Assembly: GCA_900759715.1 (NCBI GenBank)
Contig: CAAEXF010000016.1
Location: forward strand, 19,081-83,080
Reading direction: 5' to 3'
DNA: 64,000 nt
DNA from: Clostridium_AM sp900759715
GTDB lineage: Bacteria > Bacillota > Clostridia > Clostridiales > Clostridiaceae
Below the pieces are notes generated by a model. It had not been told where the DNA came from, ran no database searches, and was given only the letters and a program-made list of their open reading frames with translations. The translations under genes and the position numbers were made by a program. Below are positions 1 to 9,189 of the stretch, in pieces; the stretch's first letter is position 1; every line of letters starts with the position of its first letter.

Positions 1-975
1 ATCTACATCATTAGGGTTAATTAGTAATCCGCCATCGCCTACTACTTCAGGAACAGAAGTAGCATTAGAAGCTACTACAGGCACTCCGCAAGACATTGCT
101 TCAATAGGTGGAAGACCAAACCCCTCATAAAAAGAGGGATAAGCAAATAATTTAGCTGCATTATATATATATGGCAGGTGTTCGATAGGTATAAATCCTG
201 GGAATATTACTTTGTCAGATATACCAAGTTCCTCTGCTCTCTTTTTATAAGAGTCATATGACTTTCCTTTTTTGCCGGCTATTACAAGACTTATATCTTT
301 TTTATAGATAGATAAAAGCTTACTGAAGCTTTCTATAAGACCAATTATATTTTTTCTAGGGCTAAAACCCCCAACATAGAGTATAAAATCTTTATCTATA
401 GAATAATACTTCTTCGCAATTTTTTTGCTTAAATCTCTATTTAAAGGTTTATAAATATCTTCGCTTGCTAAAGGCGTAACAAATATTTTATTCTCAGGAA
501 AATTAAAAGCTTCCATGATATCTTTTTTAGAATAGTTAGAGACGGTAATTATTCCATCGCATGCTGATACAACCTTGGGGATATGCTCATGGAAAATCTT
601 TAGGTATCTATCACTTACTGTTTCTGGCATCTTATAAGGAATTACATCATGAAGAGTAATCATAAAATTACATTCTTTATTTTCAGGAAGGCCAACTCCG
701 TTTTGAGGCACATGATATAGCTCTATATCTGAACCTTTTAATATATTAGGTATATTTACCTCATCCCAAAAGCTATTATTGTTGCCTTCACTAATATTAC
801 TTAAACGAAAATTATCCTTAAAAGACAAATCAGCCTCGCAGTTTTCGGGCATAAAAAGCAAGTAATCATTTATGTTATCAATTTTATTTAAACAGTTAAT
901 TAACTGATAAGTATAGGTACCTATTCCTGTTCCTCTATACCATTTTGCCGCACGTCCGTCGATTCCTATTCTCAT
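1..975 (-). CDS. Glycosyltransferase family 4, probable spore coat type (3' end outside window)
   Basis: The minus strand reads from ATG at 973-975 and stays open to base 1, giving 325 residues with no stop, so the C-terminus is missing. The protein begins MRIGIDGRAAKW..GTGIGTYT, the usual glycine-rich N-terminus of GT-B glycosyltransferases. Near residues 285-295 it has EGFGLPPIEAMSCG, the GT4 E-x7-E nucleotide-sugar motif, followed by PVVASNATSVPEVVGDGG. An AAAGG ribosome site lies upstream. It diverges from a CotS-family gene, an arrangement like cotSA/cotS in spore formers, so modification of spore surface sugars is inferred. The family call is firm; the spore role rests on context only. 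Confidence 0.85.
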   Translation of the reverse strand, partial: MRIGIDGRAAKWYRGTGIGTYTYQLINCLNKIDNINDYLLFMPENCEADLSFKDNFRLSNISEGNNNSFWDEVNIPNILKGSDIELYHVPQNGVGLPENKECNFMITLHDVIPYKMPETVSDRYLKIFHEHIPKVVSACDGIITVSNYSKKDIMEAFNFPENKIFVTPLASEDIYKPLNRDLSKKIAKKYYSIDKDFILYVGGFSPRKNIIGLIESFSKLLSIYKKDISLVIAGKKGKSYDSYKKRAEELGISDKVIFPGFIPIEHLPYIYNAAKLFAYPSFYEGFGLPPIEAMSCGVPVVASNATSVPEVVGDGGLLINPNDVD

Positions 976-1089
976 AAGATTAATCCTTTCGAATTTGCTA
1001 TAATTTATTATATTAATATTGTCCCAAAAGTGTTAATACTCTTCTAAATTAAATGTATTATTCATATAAATTATATAGGGGTGATTAAC

Positions 1090-2094
1090 ATGATGAGAGA
1101 ATTTGAAATAGAAAGACAATTTGATATTAAAATTGAAAACATCAAACCAAATAAAGGAGTATACCTTTTAAAAACAGATAAAGGATTAAAATGTTTAAAG
1201 AAGATAAATTATGGAACACAAAAACTCCTATTTGTCTATGGAGCAAAAGAGCACCTAATGAAGAATGGATTTCCAAGGGTAGATAGATATTGTGTTAACA
1301 CTGAAGGTAACCCTTATGCCCTTGTAAACGAAGATATTTATACTCTTTCTGGATGGATAGATGGAAGAGAGTGTGACTTTAAAATCAAAGATGATCTGGT
1401 TAATGCTGCTAAAAGTCTAGCACACATGCATATTGCGTCTAAGGGATATGAACCTCCAGAAAATAGCAAGTTAAAAACTGACTTAGGAAGATGGCCCAGT
1501 CTTATGGAAAAAAGAGTAAGATCTCTCGATAAGATGAGAGATATGGGAAGAAAAAAAGGGAATAAAGGTAGCTTCGATTTAAATTATACAAAGACAGTTC
1601 AATTCTATAAAGACTTAGGTAAAAGAGCTATAAATGTACTGGACAGTTCAATGTATATGAATTTATGCAGAATTACAGAGGAGGAAAAAGGTTTCTGTCA
1701 TCACGATTTCACATATCACAATATAATAATAGATAAAGAGGATAATGTTAACGTGATAGACTTTGACTATTGTAAACGAGAGATAAGAACTTATGATATA
1801 TCTGCATTTATGATTAAAGTCTTAAAAAGAGTTAATTGGGATATTGAACATGCACAATTAATTATTGACTCTTACAATGATGTTAGTCCACTGAAAGAAG
1901 AGGAATATAGAGTGTTATTCGCATTTTTGCTATTTCCGCAACGTTTTTGGAGACTTTCCAATAGGTATTATTATAATGAAGTAAATTGGCCTTCAAACAC
2001 TTTTAACAATAAATTGGAGGATTTGATTTCTGAGCAAGAAATATACACCAAATTTATCGATAATTTTAAAATGCTTTACAATCAAAAAGAATAG
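1090..2094 (+). CDS. CotS-family spore coat protein (kinase-like fold)
   Basis: This 334-residue protein has an aminoglycoside-phosphotransferase/kinase-like fold. The catalytic-loop pattern GFCHHDFTYHNI and the metal-binding IDFDY lie near residues 200-225, as in the CotS/YsxE coat family. ATG at 1090 is preferred over the in-frame GTG at 1081, because that GTG belongs to the AGGGGTGAT ribosome site. The gene diverges from a GT4 glycosyltransferase and is followed by a strong terminator at 2112-2165. CotS-family proteins are assembled on the spore coat; their small-molecule substrate is not known. Family assignment is confident, but the exact paralogue is not resolved. Confidence 0.85.
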   Translation: MMREFEIERQFDIKIENIKPNKGVYLLKTDKGLKCLKKINYGTQKLLFVYGAKEHLMKNGFPRVDRYCVNTEGNPYALVNEDIYTLSGWIDGRECDFKIKDDLVNAAKSLAHMHIASKGYEPPENSKLKTDLGRWPSLMEKRVRSLDKMRDMGRKKGNKGSFDLNYTKTVQFYKDLGKRAINVLDSSMYMNLCRITEEEKGFCHHDFTYHNIIIDKEDNVNVIDFDYCKREIRTYDISAFMIKVLKRVNWDIEHAQLIIDSYNDVSPLKEEEYRVLFAFLLFPQRFWRLSNRYYYNEVNWPSNTFNNKLEDLISEQEIYTKFIDNFKMLYNQKE

Positions 2095-2111
2095 TAGTGT
2101 TAAGCTGATGT

Positions 2112-2165
2112 AAACACATAGACAAGAAGTCTTAGACTTTTATGTCTATGTGTTTATTTTTATTA
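2112..2165 (+). terminator. Rho-independent terminator after cotS-like gene
   Basis: A 13-bp stem (AAACACATAGACA at 2112-2124 with TGTCTATGTGTTT at 2143-2155) encloses a smaller AAGTC/GACTT hairpin and is followed by a T-rich stretch. Confidence 0.85.
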
Positions 2166-2168
2166 TTC

Positions 2169-2195
2169 ACTTAAAGTTTAATAAAACATATTATA
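2169..2195 (+). promoter_or_regulatory. Putative SigK-type promoter of yabG
   Basis: AC at 2169-2170, then 16 nt, then CATATTATA at 2187-2195, fits the SigK/SigE-type mother-cell pattern AC-N16/17-CATANNNTA. It sits about 34 bp ahead of the yabG start. yabG is known to be SigK-controlled in other spore formers. In AT-rich DNA chance matches are common, so this is an inference. Confidence 0.5.
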
Positions 2196-2228
2196 TATAA
2201 TAGAATTTTATATTTTGGAGATGTTAGT

Positions 2229-3089
2229 ATGAATATAGGGGATATAGTAGTAAGAAAGTCTTATGGAAAGGATATTACATTTAAGATTATAGAGATTAAA
2301 GAGGTAAATGAGGGTATAATATACTCGCTAAAGGGAATAGATTTAAGAATTATTGCAGATTCACCAGAAGATGACTTGGAATTAGTTTCAGATAATTCTT
2401 CAACAGAACGAGAAAGAACATTTAGCAGAAAGGTTAACAGCTCAATTAGAAACATTATATTAAGTAGAGGAGGCTTTCGCAGCGAAGTCAGAGCAATAAA
2501 GCCAAACCCAACTAATGAACTTGCATTTGGAAGACCGGGAAAGATTCTTCATGTAGATGGAGATCCAGAATATCTAGATGTATGTTTAAAAGTGTATAAA
2601 CAATTAATGCTAGATGTAGTTGGGAAAAATATAGCAGAAAAAGAGCAGCCTAAGGCTATATTGGATTTAGTAAAACAAGTGAAGCCTGATATTGTTGTAA
2701 TTACAGGACATGATTCTATAGCTAAAGGCACTAACAATTATACTGATTTAAACAACTATAAGAACTCAAAGTATTTTGTAGAATCTGTAATAGAGTTAAG
2801 AAATTATGAATCAAGTTATGATGATTTAGTGATTTTTGCAGGCGCATGTCAATCTTGCTATGAGGCTATTCTAGATGCGGGTGCAAATTTTGCCAGTTCA
2901 CCTAATAGAATATTGATACATTGCTTAGACCCAGTCTTTTTGTGTGAAAGAATTGCATATACCAATATAGAAAAAGTAGTTTCTATTCAAAATGCTTTAG
3001 AAAACACTATAACTGGTACTAAAGGTATTGGCGGGCTTCAAACGAGAGGAAAGTATAGAGAGGGATTTCCTAAGTCACCTTATATATAA
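2229..3089 (+). CDS. yabG: Sporulation-specific cysteine protease YabG
   Basis: 286 residues match the full length of the YabG family, a mother-cell protease that trims coat and cortex-associated proteins late in sporulation. The N-terminal part (MNIGDIVVRKSYGKDITFKI) is the typical opening. Residues expected at the active site are present: His161 in TGHD and Cys207 in GACQSC, the same positions reported as catalytic in Clostridioides difficile YabG. In C. difficile YabG processes preproSleC and CspBA. A TTTTGGAG ribosome site precedes the ATG. The gene is monocistronic, with a SigK-like promoter upstream and veg, with its own promoters, downstream. Confidence 0.93.
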   Translation: MNIGDIVVRKSYGKDITFKIIEIKEVNEGIIYSLKGIDLRIIADSPEDDLELVSDNSSTERERTFSRKVNSSIRNIILSRGGFRSEVRAIKPNPTNELAFGRPGKILHVDGDPEYLDVCLKVYKQLMLDVVGKNIAEKEQPKAILDLVKQVKPDIVVITGHDSIAKGTNNYTDLNNYKNSKYFVESVIELRNYESSYDDLVIFAGACQSCYEAILDAGANFASSPNRILIHCLDPVFLCERIAYTNIEKVVSIQNALENTITGTKGIGGLQTRGKYREGFPKSPYI

Positions 3090-3193
3090 ATTTTTTAATT
3101 TTAAAATATAGTGTATATATGAATAAACTTGAGGGAACAATACTTAAGGTAGTGAAAATTTAAATATTTGAGAGTGTTTACAAAAAATTAATA

Positions 3194-3263
3194 TTGACAA
3201 AACAGATTGTTAACTGATAAAATAAATAGTTTATTTGACATTATATACATTGAGATATATAAT
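3194..3263 (+). promoter_or_regulatory. Tandem sigma-A promoters of veg
   Basis: Promoter 1 is TTGACA (3194-3199), 18 nt, TAAAAT (3218-3223). Promoter 2 is TTGACA (3235-3240), 17 nt, TATAAT (3258-3263), a perfect consensus match. Two tandem promoters are also the arrangement described for Bacillus subtilis veg. Confidence 0.85.
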
Positions 3264-3290
3264 ATACAATGTGGAAAGAGGGTGTTTAAT

Positions 3291-3527
3291 ATGGAAAAAG
3301 CAAATGTATTGGCTTCAATAAGGAAAAATATTGAAGAACATGTTGGCGATAGAGTAACATTAAAAGCCAATGGAGGAAGAAGAAAGGTTTTCGTAAATAG
3401 TGGAGTTATAGAGAAAGCCTACCCTAGCATATTTGTGATTAGATTAGAAAATGACACCCAAAGGAAAGTGACTTATAGTTATTCAGATGTTTTAACCAAA
3501 ACAGTTCAACTGGTTTTTGCTGTATAG
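3291..3527 (+). CDS. veg: Veg family protein
   Basis: A 78-residue Veg (DUF1021) protein, MEKANVLASIRKNIEEHVG through VTYSYSDVLTKTVQLVF. Veg is a small, highly expressed cytosolic protein of Firmicutes linked in B. subtilis to biofilm gene control and spore outgrowth; its biochemical role is unsettled. ATG at 3291 was chosen because GAAAGAGGGTG lies at the right distance and because the more upstream in-frame starts overlap the promoters. Two strong promoters in front and a terminator behind make it a single-gene unit, as in Bacillus. Confidence 0.92.
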   Translation: MEKANVLASIRKNIEEHVGDRVTLKANGGRRKVFVNSGVIEKAYPSIFVIRLENDTQRKVTYSYSDVLTKTVQLVFAV

Positions 3528-3562
3528 AATCGGTACTAACTCATAGTACCGATTTTTTTTTA
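3528..3562 (+). terminator. Terminator of veg
   Basis: Perfect 11-bp inverted repeat (AATCGGTACTA, loop ACTCA, TAGTACCGATT) directly after the stop codon, followed by a run of nine Ts. Confidence 0.95.
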
Positions 3563-3890
3563 TCTTAAAAAACAATAAGGTTTATTCAAACAAAAAGAAA
3601 GATGGTGGGTTTCCATCTTTCAACTATGGTATAAAAGGGTATTGAGAATTTATGAGAGGTTATATGGTCAACAACCATTTCTAATATTACGCCAAAATTC
3701 AGCAAATGTCAATATATATAATGCTTATTAGCGTAGGAAATGCAAAAAATACCCCAAAAAATGATGAATATTGTAGTAAAAAATTTTCTTCCAATCTAAT
3801 ATTTATTATAAAAATATATGAAATTTTATCATATTTCTTTATCAATGTTTGTATAAATAAATAGTAGGTTTAATGGGAGGGAGATATAAT
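3563..3890. other. 328-bp AT-rich intergenic region ahead of sipL
   Basis: No gene is seen. A 9-bp hairpin (GAAAGATGG 3597-3605 with CCATCTTTC 3613-3621) without a T-run stands alone. The remaining sequence is AT-rich and presumably holds the sporulation promoter of the next gene, but I could not pick a convincing one. Confidence 0.6.
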
Positions 3891-5450
3891 ATGGCTATAG
3901 AGCTGGTTAAAGAAAATATAGAGTGCGAACAATTGCTTGGTGAAAATTTTAGTGATACTGTAGTGAAAGGTGAATACGTAATACCTGATACTCATCCAGA
4001 TGTTGGTGAAATATTATCGCTTAATGTTAAGCCGTGTATTACAAATACCGAAGTTATGCAGGATAAAGTGTTTGTAGAAGGACAAATAGAGTACACTGTA
4101 CTTTATTTAGCAAGAGAGGAAGAAAGTACAGGAGCTTATAGTACAAACTATATTGGAAAGTTTTCAAATTATGTAGAAATTCCTGGAGCAGAGCATAGAA
4201 TGCTAAGTGACTCAGGTTGCTATATTGAACATATGGAATGCGGCATTGTCAATGAAAGAAAAATAGCTGTTGAAGGTATTATAAAATTAAAATCCGAGGT
4301 ATATAAAAATTATGAATTTGAAGTAATAAAAGACGTAACAGGTTCACAGGATGTTCAAATGCTTAAAAATCCTGCTACTGTAGATAAAATAGTAGGAACT
4401 GTTTCAGGTGACTTAATAGCGAAAAGTCATATGCAGATTCCTATGGAAAATCCACAAATTGGAACTATATTAAAATGTGATGTTAAGGTTAATAAAAAAG
4501 ATGTTAGGATTATGGAAGGCAAAGCATTAATAGATGCTAATGCGATAATAACATTATTGTATAGAGGAAAAGATACTAGAGATATAGTTTACGTAGAAGA
4601 CAATGTACCAATAAGCAAAGAAGTAAGCCTTGATGGAGTAAATCCGACTATGGATAATTATACAGAATTTAAGGTGGATGCTATAGAATATGATATTAAA
4701 GAAGACGATTTAGGAGAAAATAGAATTGTCGATATAGAAGCTCTAGTTAAATCTAATACTAAAGTTATGTATAAGGAAGAGATTGATATTATAGAAGATG
4801 CATACTCACCTTCAGTACTTATGAAAATGGATAGAAAGGATTATGAATTAAACGTAATGCATGGACATTCAACTAATCAAAGCATAGTTAAATCAAGCAT
4901 TGAATTAGAAGATAGACCAAGAGCATCTAAAATAATAATGTGCTGTGGAGAAGTTTGTATAACAGATAAAAAGTTAGTGGAAGATAAGATTATTGTTGAT
5001 GGAGTATTAAATACAGAGGTGTTATATAGAACTTTTGATGAAGAAAAATACGTACACACTGTTAATGAAGAGTTGCCATTTAGCTGTACTGTAGAAATAC
5101 CAGGATGTAAAATTGATATGCAATGTATAGCTAAGGCTTGTTTAGAAAACATTGATGCATCTATAGAGGCAAATACTATAGCGATAAAGGCTGTAGTAGA
5201 TGTATACGGCAGAGTAAATTATGTTACACATAAGGAATTTTTAGTAGATATGCTTCCGGTAGATGGGGAACTTCCAACAAAGAAAGCAAGCATGACAATA
5301 TATGTAGTTCAACATGGAGACACCTTATGGAAAATAGCTAAGAAATATTATACAACTATGGATGATTTGGTTAAGTTGAATAGCATGGAAAGTCCAGAGA
5401 TTATAAAGGTTGGCGATAAGTTAATTATTCCTGGAAGATCCATAATTTAG
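3891..5450 (+). CDS. sipL: SipL-type SPOCS-domain spore morphogenetic protein with LysM
   Basis: 519 residues. Three repeated SPOCS (DUF3794) units fill roughly residues 1-455; each shows the pattern of extended strands with VEG-(I/V)-type motifs, e.g. DKVFVEGQIEYTVLYLA near residue 60. A C-terminal LysM motif (YVVQHGDTLWKIAKKYY..IIKVGDKLIIPG) covers residues 470-517. This is the architecture of C. difficile SipL, which binds the SpoIVA ATPase and anchors the coat on the forespore. ATG 3891 follows GGGAGGGAG; the in-frame ATG at 3873 lies upstream of that ribosome site and is not used. A hairpin terminator follows. Confidence 0.9.
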   Translation: MAIELVKENIECEQLLGENFSDTVVKGEYVIPDTHPDVGEILSLNVKPCITNTEVMQDKVFVEGQIEYTVLYLAREEESTGAYSTNYIGKFSNYVEIPGAEHRMLSDSGCYIEHMECGIVNERKIAVEGIIKLKSEVYKNYEFEVIKDVTGSQDVQMLKNPATVDKIVGTVSGDLIAKSHMQIPMENPQIGTILKCDVKVNKKDVRIMEGKALIDANAIITLLYRGKDTRDIVYVEDNVPISKEVSLDGVNPTMDNYTEFKVDAIEYDIKEDDLGENRIVDIEALVKSNTKVMYKEEIDIIEDAYSPSVLMKMDRKDYELNVMHGHSTNQSIVKSSIELEDRPRASKIIMCCGEVCITDKKLVEDKIIVDGVLNTEVLYRTFDEEKYVHTVNEELPFSCTVEIPGCKIDMQCIAKACLENIDASIEANTIAIKAVVDVYGRVNYVTHKEFLVDMLPVDGELPTKKASMTIYVVQHGDTLWKIAKKYYTTMDDLVKLNSMESPEIIKVGDKLIIPGRSII

Positions 5451-5484
5451 TTTAAATTAAAGGAAAATATAATAAAAATTATTA

Positions 5485-5519
5485 TTAACTTCAGTAGCAA
5501 GTCTGCTGAAGTTTTATTT
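5485..5519 (+). terminator. Probable terminator after sipL
   Basis: AACTTCAG (5487-5494) pairs with CTGAAGTT (5506-5513), followed by TTATTT. Confidence 0.65.
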
Positions 5520-5580
5520 ATGTATAACTATTTTAAATGTGGAAAAAATATAAAATATCCACAAGAAGGGGTGTATTGTC

Positions 5581-6423
5581 TTGGAAGAAAAGTTACAAGG
5601 TAATTTGATAATAATTGGAGGAGCAGAAGATAAAAAAGGTGAAAAAAGCATACTTAAAGAAGTATGCAGCAAGCTTAACAAAGAAGAAGATATGCTTGTT
5701 GTAGCAACGATTGCATCACAGCTCCCAGAGGAATTAGGAAATGAATATAAAAGTATATTTGAAAATCTTGGAGTCCAAAATATTAAAATACTGAACATAA
5801 GAGAAAGGAAAGATGCTTATGATTCAAGTAATATTCAAATGATAGAAGAGGCATCCTTAGTTTTCTTTACCGGGGGAGATCAGCTAAGAATAACAAGCTT
5901 AATAGGAGGAACTCCCTTATATTTAGGTATGAAGGATGTTTATGAGAAAGGATGTATTTTTGTTGGAACCTCTGCAGGAGCATCTGTTATGAGTGACACT
6001 ATGGTAGTAACAGGACCAGACGAAGAATCACCAAAAAAGTGCACATTAAAAATGGCACCAGGATTAGGGCTAATTAAAGGCGTAATAATAGATCAGCATT
6101 TTGCTCAAAGAGGAAGAATTGGAAGATTACTAGTCGGAATAGCTGAGAACCCTCAAAGTTTAGGAATTGGAATAGATGAGGATACTGCTATAGTTGTAAA
6201 TGAAGAAGGCGAATTAAAAGTAATAGGGTCTGGTGCAGTGTATATAATAGATGGAAGTAATATAAATTACAGTAATGTATCAGAGCAATATCAAGACGAA
6301 ATACTATCTATTTTCAATGTAAAATTGCACGTCTTAAAAGATGGGGATAAATTCGATTTGAATAATAAAATACCATATAACGGAGAACAATTAGGCTATA
6401 AAAATGTAGAGAGTCATAGCTAG
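5581..6423 (+). CDS. cphB: Cyanophycinase (peptidase S51)
   Basis: 280 residues, full length for cyanophycinase, which cuts the storage polymer cyanophycin into beta-Asp-Arg dipeptides. FFTGGDQLRI (residues 95-104) and the nucleophile elbow GTSAGASVMS with Ser131 are the S51 signatures; DQHFAQRGRIGRL follows near residue 190. It starts at TTG (5581) after AAGGGGTG. It lies 26 bp ahead of cyanophycin synthetase in the same direction, so the two make and recover the same polymer and are likely co-transcribed. Function is confident from family and pairing. Confidence 0.92.
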   Translation: MEEKLQGNLIIIGGAEDKKGEKSILKEVCSKLNKEEDMLVVATIASQLPEELGNEYKSIFENLGVQNIKILNIRERKDAYDSSNIQMIEEASLVFFTGGDQLRITSLIGGTPLYLGMKDVYEKGCIFVGTSAGASVMSDTMVVTGPDEESPKKCTLKMAPGLGLIKGVIIDQHFAQRGRIGRLLVGIAENPQSLGIGIDEDTAIVVNEEGELKVIGSGAVYIIDGSNINYSNVSEQYQDEILSIFNVKLHVLKDGDKFDLNNKIPYNGEQLGYKNVESHS

Positions 6424-6449
6424 GAAAGAGGAGGACAATATACACAAAG

Positions 6450-9074
6450 ATGAAGATTGATGAAGTTAGAGTTTTTGAAGGAAGAAATATATACTCTCAT
6501 AGAAAATGTATAAAGATGTGTGTAGATTTAGAGGGATATAGGGATATTCCAACTAAGGATATAGAAGGTTTTAATGAAAACTTACTAAAGAGCATACCCC
6601 AGCTATTTGAACATAGGTGTGGGATAGATGAAGATTATGGTTTCCAAAAAAGGCTTAGAGAAGGTACTTATCTTGCTCATGTATGTGAGCACATAATCAT
6701 AGCAATTCAAAATATTCTAGGAATAGATGCGGCTTATGGAAAGTCCAGAGAGATTAAGGGAAATAAATATTATATTATATATGAATACGGTTATAAAAAT
6801 ACAGGCATAGAAGCTGGCAAAATAGCAGTAGAATTTATCAACAGCCTTATAAATAAAAAATCGTATAATTTTACTGTTGCGATGGAATCACTGCGAACTA
6901 TACTTAGGGCCGAAGAACTAGGTCCTAGTACTAGTGCAATATTAGAGGAAGTAAAAAAGAGAAAAATACCTGTAATGAGAATAAGCGAAGGAAGCATGCT
7001 TCAATTAGGTTATGGAAAGTATAGCAAAATTGTTGAAGCAACGATTTCACACAATACTAAAGCTATTTCTGTAGATATAGCTTGCGATAAATTATTAACT
7101 AAAGAAATACTTTACAATCAGTGTTTACCTGTTGCAGATGGGTATATAGTAAGAAATAGTCTAGAATTATTATTCAAAGCTGATAAAATAGGATATCCTA
7201 TAGTTATAAAGCCTAGATGTGGTAACCAGGGAAAAGGGGTCTTTGTTAATATAAAGAACGAAAAAGAAGCTCTTAGTGCTTACAACATATTATCAAAAGA
7301 TTATAGCGATATAATTGTTGAAAAAAATATAGTTGGTAGAGATTATAGAGTGTGTGTAGTGGATGGTAAAGTTGTAGCTGTGGCTGAAAGAATACCTCCA
7401 TATATAGTTGGAGATGGCGTAAGTAGCATAAAAGAACTTATAAATGTAATAAATCAAGATAATAGGCGAGGAGAAGGCCACGAAAAACCTTTAACAAAAA
7501 TTAAGATCAATGATGAGCTTAATGCATATATTAGTAAAAGTGGGTATAATTTAAGTTCTATTTTGGCCGAAGGAGAAAAGATTTTACTTAGGGAAAATGC
7601 AAACTTATCTACGGGTGGCAAGGCAATAGATTGTACAGATATAATTTGCGATGAAAATATTAATATATGTGAAAGAGCAGCTAAAGCAGTGGGTCTTGAC
7701 GTATGTGGTATAGATGTATGCTGTCCAGATATAAGTAAGCCAATTACAAAAGATGGCGCAATAATAGAAATAAATGCTGCACCAGGTATCAGAATGCATC
7801 ATTACCCTAGTGAAGGAAAGAGTAGAAATGTTGCTGGTGCGATAGTAGATATGTCATTTAAAGATACTCCTAAAACTATACCTGTAGTATCTATTACTGG
7901 AACCAATGGAAAAACTACGACTACAAGGTTAATTGGTCATGTATTAACTAAAGCTGGATACAATGTAGGAATGACTACAACTGGTGGAATATATATAAAC
8001 AATAAATGTATTCATAAAGGGGATACTACTGGATATTATAGTGCTAAATCAGTATTAATGAATAAGGAAGTTGAGGCTGCAGTTTTAGAAACAGCGAGAG
8101 GTGGTATCATTAGAAAAGGCCTAGCTTATGATATGGCAGATGTGGGAGTTATTACCAATATAACAGAAGATCATTTAGGATTAGACGATATAGATACAAT
8201 GGATGATCTGGCTTACGTAAAGGCTTTAGTCGGAGAAGCTGTAAAAAATGAAGGATATGTTGTATTGAATGCTGATGATCCTGTTAGTGTAAGTATTATA
8301 AAAAGAATAAAAAGTAATATTATTATGTTTTCTAAAGATAAATATAACTCCGTACTCAGAAGCAATATAAAAAAAGGAGGATATGGAGTATATACTCATG
8401 AGGGTGTTATATATGTTGAAAAAAGCGATGAGCTAACACCTTTGGTAAAAGTTACAGATATAAAAATTACCATAGGAGGAAGGCTGATTTATAATATAGA
8501 AAATGCTATGGCTTCTTGTGCAGCACTCATTGGATTAAATATAAGTTACTCTTCTATAAGAGAAGGAATAACAAGTTTTTATGGTGATGAAGAATTCAAT
8601 CCGGGAAGATTTAATATGTATAAAATAAATGGAGCGTTAGTTGTACTAGATTATGGCCATAACATAGAGGGTTACAAAGCTGTTTTAAAGGGCGCCAAAA
8701 ATATAAACCACAATAGACTGGTGGGAATAATAGGAGTACCAGGAGATAGGACTGATAGCAGCGTAAAGGAACTAGGTAAAATAGCGGGAGAAAATTTTGA
8801 TTATATATATATAAAAGAAGATGAAGACAGGAGAGGTAGAAAAGTAGGAGAGATTGCGTCTATTCTTGAAAAAGGAGTTGTGGGATCCGGATTTGACAAA
8901 AAAAGAATAGAAGTGATATTGGATGAAGCAGAAGCACTAGAAAAAGCTATTGATACCTCCAGACCTGGAGATTTAATTATAATATTCTTTGAGGACTTAG
9001 AGCCATTAGTGCAATTAGTTAAGAAAAAGACCAATGCCCAAATAGATAAAGAGCAATCAGTAGTAATGATATAA
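6450..9074 (+). CDS. cphA: Cyanophycin synthetase
   Basis: 874 residues, full length. It has an N-terminal CphA domain (1-160), an ATP-grasp domain (about 215-470, with YPIVIKPRCGNQGKGVFV and EINAAPGIRMHHYPSEG), and a C-terminal Mur-ligase-like domain with P-loop TGTNGKTTTTRL near residue 484. CphA joins Asp to the growing chain and then Arg to the Asp side chain, using ATP. The upstream neighbour is cyanophycinase. In spore formers cyanophycin has been linked to sporulating cells; the location beside sipL fits but does not prove this. A long terminator follows. Confidence 0.95.
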   Translation: MKIDEVRVFEGRNIYSHRKCIKMCVDLEGYRDIPTKDIEGFNENLLKSIPQLFEHRCGIDEDYGFQKRLREGTYLAHVCEHIIIAIQNILGIDAAYGKSREIKGNKYYIIYEYGYKNTGIEAGKIAVEFINSLINKKSYNFTVAMESLRTILRAEELGPSTSAILEEVKKRKIPVMRISEGSMLQLGYGKYSKIVEATISHNTKAISVDIACDKLLTKEILYNQCLPVADGYIVRNSLELLFKADKIGYPIVIKPRCGNQGKGVFVNIKNEKEALSAYNILSKDYSDIIVEKNIVGRDYRVCVVDGKVVAVAERIPPYIVGDGVSSIKELINVINQDNRRGEGHEKPLTKIKINDELNAYISKSGYNLSSILAEGEKILLRENANLSTGGKAIDCTDIICDENINICERAAKAVGLDVCGIDVCCPDISKPITKDGAIIEINAAPGIRMHHYPSEGKSRNVAGAIVDMSFKDTPKTIPVVSITGTNGKTTTTRLIGHVLTKAGYNVGMTTTGGIYINNKCIHKGDTTGYYSAKSVLMNKEVEAAVLETARGGIIRKGLAYDMADVGVITNITEDHLGLDDIDTMDDLAYVKALVGEAVKNEGYVVLNADDPVSVSIIKRIKSNIIMFSKDKYNSVLRSNIKKGGYGVYTHEGVIYVEKSDELTPLVKVTDIKITIGGRLIYNIENAMASCAALIGLNISYSSIREGITSFYGDEEFNPGRFNMYKINGALVVLDYGHNIEGYKAVLKGAKNINHNRLVGIIGVPGDRTDSSVKELGKIAGENFDYIYIKEDEDRRGRKVGEIASILEKGVVGSGFDKKRIEVILDEAEALEKAIDTSRPGDLIIIFFEDLEPLVQLVKKKTNAQIDKEQSVVMI

Positions 9075-9089
9075 GATTTTTTGAAATTG

Positions 9090-9136
9090 AAGCTATACTT
9101 TTAAGATTTAAAATCTTAAAAGTATAGCTTTAATTT
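9090..9136 (+). terminator. Terminator of cphBA
   Basis: Perfect 21-bp inverted repeat (arms 9090-9110 and 9111-9131), starting AAGCTATACTTTTAAG, followed by TAATTTT. Confidence 0.8.
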
Positions 9137-9189
9137 TAAGGTTGTATTATACTATTTAGTATCATTAAATACATTCTCGGAGGGCTAAG

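Noticed and set aside
3597..3621. Second terminator downstream of veg
   Set aside because: The 9-bp hairpin has no T-run and transcription should already stop at 3528-3562.
7605..7802. Cys/Tyr-rich small protein on the minus strand inside cphA
   Set aside because: Pure shadow of the ATP-grasp coding region, with no ribosome site.
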